Shown here one piece after another: positions 1 through 6,347 of a stretch of 64,000 bases of DNA. Under the pieces are notes generated by a model, which was not told the origin of the DNA, did no database searches, and was given only the letters and a program-made list of their open reading frames with translations. The position numbers and the translations under genes were made by a program. Source of the stretch: Pseudodesulfovibrio cashew (GTDB taxonomy: Bacteria > Desulfobacterota > Desulfovibrionia > Desulfovibrionales > Desulfovibrionaceae); NCBI RefSeq assembly GCF_009762795.1, contig NZ_CP046400.1, positions 1,527,501 to 1,591,500 of the forward strand, read 5' to 3'. The first letter of the stretch is position 1; the number at the start of each line of letters is the position of its first letter.

Positions 1-1154
1 AGGTGCGGGACTACATCGCGCTGCTGGGCGAGCTCGGGCCGGACGCGGTCATCGCCGCGGACCCCGGCGTCATCCGCATGCTCGGGCGCGAGCTGCCCGA
101 GGTGCCGATTCACGTCTCCACCCAGGCCAACACGGCCAACTCCGAGTCGGTCCGCTTCTGGCGGGAGCTTGGCGCCAAGCGCGTCAATGTGGCCCGTGAG
201 CTGCGTTCCCAGGAGCTCCTGGAGATGCTCGCCATCGCCCGCACCGAGATGCCGGGCATGGAGCTGGAAATTTTCGTGCATGGCGCCCAGTGCATGGCCG
301 TGTCCGGGCGCTGCTACATGTCCGCCTACCTCAACGACCGGCCCGGCAATCTGGGGGAATGCTCCCACCCGTGCCGCTACGAGTACAAGCCTGCCGCCGT
401 GTCATTCGAGGAGCGCACCCGGCCCGGTGAGCAGCTCTGGGAGATCCGCGACTATCCCCTGGAAGACGGCGGCCAGTTCACCTTCGAAGAGGCTGACGAC
501 GAGTTTCGCTTCGAGCCCGAGGGCAGCGGGGAGACGCCGGAAACTCCGGTCGAGCCCGCCCTGACCCTGGCCCAGGAGACCGGCTCCTGGACCAAGTTCT
601 TCGCGGCCCAGGATCTCTGCCTGCTGCACTATCTGGAATGGTTCGCGCGCATGAAGGTCGCCTCGGTCAAGGTGGAGGGACGGACCAAGAGTTCCGCCTA
701 CCTGGCCCAGGTTACGGACGCCTACAAGACCGCGCTCCGCGACATCCCCAAGGGAGAGTTCAAGCCGGAGAAATATCTCTCGGAGCTGGTCAACGCCGCT
801 TCCAGGCCGCTGACCACGGGCTTCTTCGACCCGGACCGGCGCGGGGCCATCGCCCTGCCTCCCGATGAAGGAGAGAAGCGCCCGGTCCTGGCGCGCGTGC
901 TCGAAAAGGCTGGCGACGGCAGGTGGCTGGTTCAGGCCAAGTCGCGCTGGGAAACGGACCGGGACATGGAACTGCTCCTGCCCGGCCTGGTGCGCCCGCG
1001 CATCTCGCCCGAGGACTACGGAGTGGAAAACGACCTCGGGCAGGGACTGGACATACTCCATCCCGGCCAGAAGGGCGTGCTCATCTGCGACCACCCGGAG
1101 ATCGGGCCCGGCCTGTTCATTCGCAAGCCGTGGGATTTGGAGCACCTCGACTAG
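1..1154 (+). CDS. Peptidase U32 family protein, 5' end outside window
   Basis: Open in frame from the first bases (codons begin at base 3), so the N-terminal part, probably about 80-100 residues, lies before the window. The visible 383 residues carry the U32 family block EIFVHGAQCMAVSGRCYMS with its two cysteines (a near match to the family pattern), followed by GECSHPCRYEY, a further Cys pair. U32 proteins include collagenase-like proteases and the tRNA uridine hydroxylation proteins TrhP/YegQ, and the conserved cysteines fit the latter type. The C-terminal part (KVEGRTKSSAYLAQVTDAYK) matches the TrhP/YegQ-like C-terminal region. The exact substrate cannot be told from the sequence. Confidence 0.85.
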   Translation, partial: VRDYIALLGELGPDAVIAADPGVIRMLGRELPEVPIHVSTQANTANSESVRFWRELGAKRVNVARELRSQELLEMLAIARTEMPGMELEIFVHGAQCMAVSGRCYMSAYLNDRPGNLGECSHPCRYEYKPAAVSFEERTRPGEQLWEIRDYPLEDGGQFTFEEADDEFRFEPEGSGETPETPVEPALTLAQETGSWTKFFAAQDLCLLHYLEWFARMKVASVKVEGRTKSSAYLAQVTDAYKTALRDIPKGEFKPEKYLSELVNAASRPLTTGFFDPDRRGAIALPPDEGEKRPVLARVLEKAGDGRWLVQAKSRWETDRDMELLLPGLVRPRISPEDYGVENDLGQGLDILHPGQKGVLICDHPEIGPGLFIRKPWDLEHLD

Positions 1155-1183
1155 AGGGGCTCGATTCCGATTATTCTGAAACG

Positions 1184-1798
1184 CTAGAAACTTTCCGCCA
1201 TCTCCCGCGCCCGGGCAAGGTCCTCGGGGCGATTGACGTTGAAGAAGGAGAGCAGGTCCGGGTCGCCGCCGCGCAGCCGGGATACCGGCACTTCCTTGAC
1301 TCGTACGTGCTCGAAGAAGCGGATGATCTTGAAGTCTTCCCGCTCCAGTTGGGGAGTGATGAATTCCAGGCACCGCTTGGAGTAGATCGCGCACAGCGGC
1401 TCCCGGTAGCCGTCCTCCTTGAGGGGGATGACCACGTCGTCTTCGGGTGCGGCCTCGGCCAGCAGCAGCTCGACCAGCCCGGGCTGGAGAAAGGGCGCGT
1501 CGCAGGCCGCGAAGAAGCCGTGGCTCGCACGCATTGCGTCCAGCCCGGCATGGATGCCGGTCAGGGAGGAGCGCGCCGCGAAACGGTCTCTGGCCACGGG
1601 CAGGCCGTATGCGGCGAAGTTCGCCTCGTCGCGGGCGGCGATGAGAATTTCCGGGAAAATGGGGCGATAGACTTCCAGCAGCCGGTCCAGAATGGTCCTG
1701 CCACCGATGTCCAGCAGCGCCTTCTTGACGTTCCCCAGCCGCGTGCCGAGGCCTCCTGCCAGGATGACCCCCGCGATATCGAATCCCGTTTCCCTCAT
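1184..1798 (-). CDS. mobA: Molybdenum cofactor guanylyltransferase-type NTP transferase
   Basis: 204 residues, the normal length for MobA. The N-terminal nucleotide-binding loop LAGGLGTRLGNVKKAL (about residues 14-29) and the metal-binding ACDAPFL motif (about residue 98) are those of the MobA/GlmU-type nucleotidyltransferase fold. MobA attaches GMP to molybdopterin, giving the MGD cofactor needed by formate dehydrogenases and other DMSO-reductase-family enzymes in the cytoplasm. It converges on the U32 gene and is divergent from the hydrolase that follows. A different NTP transferase specificity, for example MocA-like, cannot be excluded. Confidence 0.8.
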   Translation of the reverse strand: MRETGFDIAGVILAGGLGTRLGNVKKALLDIGGRTILDRLLEVYRPIFPEILIAARDEANFAAYGLPVARDRFAARSSLTGIHAGLDAMRASHGFFAACDAPFLQPGLVELLLAEAAPEDDVVIPLKEDGYREPLCAIYSKRCLEFITPQLEREDFKIIRFFEHVRVKEVPVSRLRGGDPDLLSFFNVNRPEDLARAREMAESF

Positions 1799-1872
1799 GG
1801 GGGCGACAGTAGACCAATCGGGCCGCCATGGAAAGGGTCCACAAACGGTCCGCCGCCGTGTATAACGCCTCC

Positions 1873-2703
1873 ATGCGCATCCTTTTTTCGCTTCTCGGCC
1901 TTGCCGGTCTCGCCTACCTCGCCGCCGTCCTCTGGGTCTATGCTTCCCAGGGGCGGCTCCTGTTCTATCCTCGCACCGAGCTGGAAGGCACGCCGGACCT
2001 CATGGGCCTTGCCTACGAGGACGTCCGGCTGAGCAACGCCCTGGGCACGCACCTTCACGGCTGGTGGGTTCCCCATGAGACGGCCCGGTTCACGGTGCTT
2101 TTTTCCCATGGTAACGGCGGCAATGTCTCCCACCGGTTGGAGACGTTGCGTCTTTTCCATTCGTTGGGGCTGTCCACGCTGCTCTACGATTATTCCGGCT
2201 ACGGGCAGAGCGGCGGCGAGCCGTCCGAGACGGCCATGCGCGCCGACGCGCGGGCGGTCTGGGACTGGCTGACGCAGGAGCGGGGCGTGGCCCCGGAGCG
2301 AATCATTCTCTTCGGGCGTTCCCTGGGCGGCGCGGTCACGGCGCGGCTGGCGTCCGAGCTTGCGGCGGAAGGCGTTTCCCCCGCCGGAATGGTTCTGGAG
2401 TCCACCTTTACCTCGGTGGCTGACATGGGCGCGCGCCTTTACCCCTGGCTGCCCGTGCGCCTGCTGGTCAAATACCGCTACGACAGCGCGAAGGCCCTGT
2501 CCGGGCTCCAGGTCCCGGCACTGTTCGCCCACGCCGAGGAGGACGAGATCGTGCCCTATGCGTTGGGTCGGGAACTGTATGAAGGGTATGATGGCCCCAA
2601 GGACTTTTTTCTGCTGCGGGGCGGGCACAACGACGGCTATTTGTTCATGGGCCCGGACTATCCTGAAGGATTGGACCGCTTCCTTGCGGGTCTGGAGAAG
2701 TAG
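1873..2703 (+). CDS. Membrane-anchored alpha/beta hydrolase
   Basis: 276 residues from ATG 1873. An upstream in-frame ATG at 1828 would add 15 residues in front of a well-formed hydrophobic N-terminus, so the later start is preferred. Residues 1-22 form a signal anchor or transmembrane segment. The fold follows with SHGNGGN (oxyanion region), the nucleophile elbow FGRSLGGAV, the acid in HAEEDEIVP and the histidine in RGGHNDGY. This is the BEM46/ABHD13-like group of serine hydrolases of unknown substrate, probably acting at the inner membrane. Confidence 0.8.
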   Translation: MRILFSLLGLAGLAYLAAVLWVYASQGRLLFYPRTELEGTPDLMGLAYEDVRLSNALGTHLHGWWVPHETARFTVLFSHGNGGNVSHRLETLRLFHSLGLSTLLYDYSGYGQSGGEPSETAMRADARAVWDWLTQERGVAPERIILFGRSLGGAVTARLASELAAEGVSPAGMVLESTFTSVADMGARLYPWLPVRLLVKYRYDSAKALSGLQVPALFAHAEEDEIVPYALGRELYEGYDGPKDFFLLRGGHNDGYLFMGPDYPEGLDRFLAGLEK

Positions 2704-2787
2704 GGGAGGCGTGCATGTCTTTGCCGTTCAGATCGCTGCTTCGGGCGGGAAAAAATGTCCTGAATGTCGAACGCTCGATGCGGTAAT

Positions 2788-2802
2788 ATGTTAAGATAAC
2801 AT
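2788..2802. repeat. Perfect AT-rich palindrome after the hydrolase gene
   Basis: ATGTTAAGATAACAT is a 6-bp inverted repeat around a 3-base centre and is followed by cTTTTTTaTTTTT. It may be a weak terminator of the hydrolase gene or a regulator site for the small gene starting at 2865. The stem is all A/T except for one G-C pair, so either reading is tentative. Confidence 0.4.
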
Positions 2803-2864
2803 CTTTTTTATTTTTCAGCACGGGTCTTGCTTTTTCTGTGCCGTACCGCACAAGGAGGAAGATT

Positions 2865-3152
2865 ATGCCCGCAATGGAACCGACGTCGGGGTTTGATCCC
2901 CGCATAGACCAACTGACCAGGAAGATACAGGAGCTCCGCGAGCGCCGTGGCGGCGCGCAGGGCGGCAGCGTTGACGCGGCCATGGACTCCGCAATGGACA
3001 TGGTCGAACGCAACACCGGACGGCGTGAGGCCCGCGAGGCCGGTTCCGCCCTCCAGGGAATTTCACTGGAACAATTCGCTCAGGGGACCGAGGCCCACAG
3101 CCTCGATCCCGGCAAGGTCGCCGATCTCATCGCCGACCCCTTCGAAGAGTAG
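2865..3152 (+). CDS. Small conserved-looking hydrophilic protein
   Basis: 95 residues. The start is set by AAGGAGG at 2850-2856, about 8 bases before ATG 2865; an in-frame upstream start at 2838 lacks such a site. The protein has no signal peptide or membrane segment. It starts with a likely helical part (DPRIDQLTRKIQELRERRGG), has a Gly-rich link and then a helical segment (DAAMDSAMDMVERN), and ends in a short acidic tail (DPFEE). Expected to be cytoplasmic. I do not recognise the family. It is monocistronic, with a strong terminator right after the stop. Confidence 0.65.
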   Translation: MPAMEPTSGFDPRIDQLTRKIQELRERRGGAQGGSVDAAMDSAMDMVERNTGRREAREAGSALQGISLEQFAQGTEAHSLDPGKVADLIADPFEE

Positions 3153-3170
3153 CGGCAAGGTCTTTACGAT

Positions 3171-3207
3171 ACACCGGATTCGCCGAAAATGGCGGGTCCG
3201 GTGTTTT
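3171..3207 (+). terminator. Intrinsic terminator of the small gene at 2865
   Basis: ACACCGGATTCGCC (3171-3184) pairs with GGCGGGTCCGGTGT (3191-3204) across a 6-base loop, followed by a T run (3203-3207). Transcription of the protein gene therefore ends before the RNA island that follows. Confidence 0.85.
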
Positions 3208-3372
3208 TGCTTGCCTTATGTGGTGAGCTGCAATATATTGTGATAATTCGTCCTTTCCTCTTTTCGCTGTCCCCGCGCGGTGATTCATACCTTTTTGAGA
3301 AGAATATCTATTTTTATCTCCAGCAGTGGCCACAGGTTGCGCTGATCAGCCCTTTTTTATCGCCGACACCCC

Positions 3373-3401
3373 TTGCGCGGTCCCTTCCGCAGGCGTATAA
3401 A
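3373..3401 (+). promoter_or_regulatory. Candidate sigma-70 promoter of structured RNA 1
   Basis: TTGCGC (3373-3378) and TATAAA (3396-3401) are separated by exactly 17 bases, which predicts a transcript start near 3408-3410, just before the first structured element. Nothing coding follows on this strand before the terminator at 3634. Confidence 0.6.
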
Positions 3402-3408
3402 TGAATCA

Positions 3409-3634
3409 AAGGCTGAGTTCCCCGCAAGACGGGGAAAGTTACAAAACCCAGACGGAGGGTGGGAGGAAATAGACACCGATTTCTTCTCTTTGAAATATGG
3501 CGAACAGAGTCGCCCCGCTCACAGAAAGAGCACCGTGCGCCAATAATACCGCATCAGGCCGTCATAAAGTGTATATTTTGAAATGTCTGGCCCTGATGCA
3601 AAGCCGGATAACCCGGCCCGGCGCACTTTTTTTT
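3409..3634 (+). ncRNA. Structured non-coding RNA 1, related to RNA 2
   Basis: About 225 nt between a promoter-like sequence and a terminator. Visible hairpins are TTCCCC/GGGGAA (about 3418-3436), ATTTC/GAAAT (about 3480-3496), GCGA-N6-TCGC (3500-3513), and a three-way junction closed by GTGCGCC/GGCGCAC (3535-3541 with 3619-3625). That junction holds a long GCATCAGG/CCTGATGC arm and the arm GCCGG-ataa-CCCGGC, and T8 follows at 3627-3634. It shares ACGGAGGGTG (3452-3461), the GCGA hairpin, an AAAGAG/GTGCGC segment and the tail with RNA 2 in the same order. I do not recognise it as 6S, tmRNA, RNase P, SRP or a common riboswitch. No gene follows closely on this strand, so a trans-acting RNA is more likely than a leader. 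Confidence 0.7.
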
Positions 3635-3752
3635 GGCCTTTGTCCGTTCTTGAAATCCCTTTTTTTGCCGTCCCGCTTAATCTTCTTCTCGCCTCAACCC
3701 GCCGTCCCTTCCTCTGGAGGAAGGATTCATCTTTTTCGCACTGCGCGGGGGG

Positions 3753-3780
3753 TGGACAAATTCCGCATGATGCTTATGTA
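3753..3780 (+). promoter_or_regulatory. Candidate promoter of structured RNA 2
   Basis: TGGACA (3753-3758) and TATGTA (3775-3780) are 16 bases apart and predict a start near 3788. This gives the second RNA its own transcription unit, separate from RNA 1, whose terminator is at 3619-3634. Confidence 0.5.
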
Positions 3781-3787
3781 TTGAGTA

Positions 3788-3989
3788 GAGGGAATCAGGG
3801 TCGGAAGGGATAGGCCCATGAGATATATCGAGGCAACCTTAACGGAGGGTGCGAAGCGATAAAACCTCACAAGACCATATATCAGCGAGACGAGTCGCGA
3901 CCCCAAAAAAGAGAAGTGTGCGCATGAAGCCCAGGGCTGCGGGGAAACAGCCAGGGACTGCCGGGTAATCCGGCCAGCGCACTTTTTTT
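3788..3989 (+). ncRNA. Structured non-coding RNA 2, related to RNA 1
   Basis: About 200 nt. GGGTCG (3798-3803) pairs with CGACCC (3898-3903). Inside lie GATATAT/ATATATC (3822-3828 with 3877-3883), GAGG/CCTC (3830-3833 with 3865-3868) and the ACCTT/AGGGT arm carrying ACGGAGGGTG (3842-3851), and a GCGA-N6-TCGC hairpin (3885-3898) that competes with the outer stem. The 3' part is a junction closed by GTGCGC/GCGCAC, with arms GGCTG/CAGCC and GCCGG-gtaat-CCGGC, ending in T7. It has the same order of blocks as RNA 1 at nearly the same spacing (43 against 48 bases from the ACGG block to the GCGA hairpin). No adjacent gene reads in the same direction. Confidence 0.7.
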
Positions 3990-4039
3990 ATGGGCTGTGG
4001 ACTTGATTATCTGAAGCGCAACTGAACGTGCTGAGATGC

Positions 4040-4226
4040 AGAGTCCGCAGCGAAGGTGCGGAAAAGGGGATGCAAGGGACATGGCTCCTTGCCCGCCGGA
4101 GGCGAAGTCTCCAGATATTCGCCGCCACAGGCGGCTTCGATCTCTGATTTTTATCTGAATTTAACTCTTAATTCATTTGCTATGCCCGAGAACCGCAGGA
4201 GCGCGGTCCCCGGGCTTGTTTTTTTT
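4040..4226 (+). ncRNA. Third structured element or transcript end in the RNA island
   Basis: Downstream of RNA 2 lie further hairpins: CCGCA/TGCGG (about 4046-4062), CAAGGga/tCCTTG, GGAG/CTCC and GCCGCC-aca-GGCGGC. An AT-rich stretch follows, and then a terminator: GCCCG (4184-4188) with CGGGC (4211-4215), inner ACCGC/GCGGT, and T8 at 4219-4226. The T run is only on the plus strand, so the terminator serves plus-strand transcription rather than the converging nitroreductase gene. It shares no sequence with RNA 1 and 2, and its 5' end is not defined. Confidence 0.4.
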
Positions 4227-4241
4227 GGGGGGGCAATATTT

Positions 4242-5030
4242 TTAGAGCCACTTTACCCGCGCCGGGTTCCTGGGCGGGATCAGCAGGTGCTTCTGTTTGG
4301 GCAGGCCGAGCATGAGCGCGCCGCACGCCTTGTACTCCTCGGGGATGCCCATGAGCTCCGCCAGTTCCGGGACCTGGCCGCAGGCCGAGGTCACCAGACC
4401 GCCCCAGCAGGCGCCGAGGCCCATGCCTGATGCCATGAGCTCCATGTAGGTCAGGGCGATGGCGCTGTCGGCAACGCCCCAGAGGTAGGCCTCGGGCGCG
4501 TACGCCATGGCCAGGGCCGTGCCGCCGCGCAGGACCATGTCCCGGCCCCGCTCAAGTCCCTCGGCGTATCGTTTGAGACGGTCCACGGTGGTCATCCACC
4601 CGGCGGTCAGCTCCTTGACGCGTTCAAGCTTTGCCGGGTCCTGAATCATCACCCAGGAAACATTTTGGGAGTTGGAGGCCGTGGGCGCGCGCCGGGCCAC
4701 CTCGATGAGCCGCTCCAGTTGTTCCCTCGGTATTGGCTCCTTGCGGAATCCGCGCACCGAGCGCCGGGAGAGGAGCAGGGCCTCCACCTCGTCCGCGCCG
4801 GGCCGGTTCTCCGGTACGGGCAGGAAATCCTCAGTGGGCATCAGGCTGTTGGAGAGCGCGCCCGTGGGACATACTGCGACGCAGTGGCCACAACGGATGC
4901 ACAGCTCCTTCGCCCGGTCGATGGCTTCGGGCAGCGCGCCCTTTTCCATTCGGATGAGGTAGACGGGACAGGCCTGTGCGCACAGGCCGTCGTGGTTGCA
5001 TTTGTCGGGGTCGATGGTGATCAGCGGCAC
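4242..5030 (-). CDS. Ferredoxin-nitroreductase fusion protein
   Basis: 262 residues from a GTG at 5030 with GGAGA 5 bases upstream; a longer in-frame reading to 5189 adds a Pro/Gly-rich unlikely peptide. Residues 1-75 hold two 4Fe-4S clusters (CNHDGLCAQACP and CIRCGHCVAVCP). From about residue 85 a nitroreductase domain follows with SRRSVRGFRKEPI (FMN phosphate contacts), RRAPTASNSQ and the C-terminal GLGACWGG region. Such fusions pass electrons from the clusters to FMN and reduce nitro-compounds, flavins or other small acceptors in the cytoplasm of anaerobes. The physiological substrate is unknown. Confidence 0.88.
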   Translation of the reverse strand: MPLITIDPDKCNHDGLCAQACPVYLIRMEKGALPEAIDRAKELCIRCGHCVAVCPTGALSNSLMPTEDFLPVPENRPGADEVEALLLSRRSVRGFRKEPIPREQLERLIEVARRAPTASNSQNVSWVMIQDPAKLERVKELTAGWMTTVDRLKRYAEGLERGRDMVLRGGTALAMAYAPEAYLWGVADSAIALTYMELMASGMGLGACWGGLVTSACGQVPELAELMGIPEEYKACGALMLGLPKQKHLLIPPRNPARVKWL

Positions 5031-5207
5031 GGTTTTCTCCTGGATGGGGTTGGAGCCCGGGGTGCCGGGCACGGCAACAATACCATCTGCCCGAGCGGAT
5101 GCAAGAGGGCACTGTCCGGTGCCCTGGTTCCTGGCCGGTAACTTTCCTGGGCGGCATGTGTCACGCAGACGTGGCGAACACCCCTTCACTTGTGCTATAC
5201 GTCACCC

Positions 5208-6347
5208 ATGATGAAAAGAACGCCCCTGCTCCTCGTGCTGGCCCTGTCCTTCTCCCTGCTGGCTGCCTGCGGCTCCGACCCGGCCCCCTCCGGCTCCGCC
5301 GCCAAGACCGCACCTGTCTATCAGCCCTCGGCCACGGCCACGGCCGAGCGCGCCAGTCTGCCGCGCGTGTACGAGGCGGTAGGCACGGTCAAGGCGCAGA
5401 CCGACACGCGGGTCGAGGCTCAGGTAACGGGCCGCGTCGCCCAGGTGCTCGTCAGGCCCGGCGACAAGGTCAAGGCGGGCGACAAGCTGCTCGTCCTGGA
5501 CAGCCGTGCGTCCCAGACCCGTCTGGAGCGTTCCCGGCAGGCAGCCCGGACAACTTCTTCCCTTACCGCCCAGGCCGAGGATTTCCTGAACGCGGCCAAG
5601 GCCGACTTCGACAAGAGCGAATCCACCTATCGGCGCATGAAGCAGCTCAACGAGCAGAAGGTGATCACCGAAGAGGAGCTGGAAAAGGCCGAGTCCGCCT
5701 ATCTCCAGGCCAAGGCCCGACTCGGGCAGGCGCGTGAGGGACTGGCCGCGGCCAAGGCCCGCCAGGCAGAGGCGTCCAAGGTGGTCCAGGAGGCCGAGAT
5801 AGGCCTGGGTTACACCACCATCATCGCTCAGGCGGATGGGGAGGTGGCCCGCAGGCTGGCCGAGCCCGGTGACCTCGCCTTTCCGGGCAAGGAACTGCTC
5901 TCCCTCCAGACCGGCGCAACTCTGAGGCTGGAGGCCATGGTCCGAGAATCCCTCATCGGGCGTGTGCGCATCGGCGAGACGTTGGGCGTGGATATCTCCG
6001 CACTGGGTAGCAGCGAGCCTATTACCGGCACCGTGGATGAGATCGAGCCCCTTGCCGACCCCGTGACCCGCTCCTTCCTGGTCAAGGTCCGGCTGCCCGA
6101 GCGGCCCGGCCTGTATCCCGGCATGTTCGGGCGACTGCTCATTCCGCTGGGCGAGCGCGAGGGCGTGCTCGTCCCTGTGGCGGCCCTCAACCGCGTGGGC
6201 CAACTGGTCACGGTCATGGTCAAGACGGAAGGCGGGTGGGAGCCTGTCTTCGTGCGCACCGGCGATGTCCACGGCGATCGGATCGAGATTCTGTCCGGGC
6301 TCTCCGGGGGCGAGACCCTGGGGCTGGGCGGGACGGAGGGCCGGTAG
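5208..6347 (+). CDS. RND efflux membrane fusion (periplasmic adaptor) lipoprotein
   Basis: 379 residues starting at tandem ATGs (5208/5211). The signal peptide ends in the lipobox LLAAC, so the protein should be anchored by Cys21. The order is beta-barrel/lipoyl half (VEAQVTGRVAQVLVRPGDKVKAG), a long alpha hairpin rich in Ala, Lys and Glu (about residues 100-200), the second lipoyl half (GYTTIIAQADGEVARR) and a beta-barrel domain. This is the HlyD/AcrA adaptor that links an RND pump to an outer-membrane channel. Its stop abuts the start of the pump gene. No TolC-like gene is next to it, so the channel must be encoded elsewhere. Confidence 0.92.
   Translation: MMKRTPLLLVLALSFSLLAACGSDPAPSGSAAKTAPVYQPSATATAERASLPRVYEAVGTVKAQTDTRVEAQVTGRVAQVLVRPGDKVKAGDKLLVLDSRASQTRLERSRQAARTTSSLTAQAEDFLNAAKADFDKSESTYRRMKQLNEQKVITEEELEKAESAYLQAKARLGQAREGLAAAKARQAEASKVVQEAEIGLGYTTIIAQADGEVARRLAEPGDLAFPGKELLSLQTGATLRLEAMVRESLIGRVRIGETLGVDISALGSSEPITGTVDEIEPLADPVTRSFLVKVRLPERPGLYPGMFGRLLIPLGEREGVLVPVAALNRVGQLVTVMVKTEGGWEPVFVRTGDVHGDRIEILSGLSGGETLGLGGTEGR

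Noticed and set aside
1184-1798. IspD or another sugar nucleotidyltransferase
   Set aside because: Length and the LAGGLGTRLGNVKKAL and ACDAPFL motifs fit the MobA group better.
3497-3784. Open frames in the 3.2-4.2 kb island
   Set aside because: They lack Shine-Dalgarno sites, cross the RNA 1 terminator and have no protein features. The structured RNAs explain the region better.
3409-3989. Cyclic-di-GMP, cobalamin, glycine or Moco riboswitch
   Set aside because: Single fragments resemble such aptamers (for example GCAAAGCC), but the order of conserved blocks does not fit any of them and no regulated gene follows directly.
3409-3989. 6S RNA, tmRNA, SRP RNA or RNase P RNA
   Set aside because: No long closing stem with a central bubble, no tRNA-like end with CCA, no GGAAGCAGCC-type SRP loop and no RNase P core were seen.
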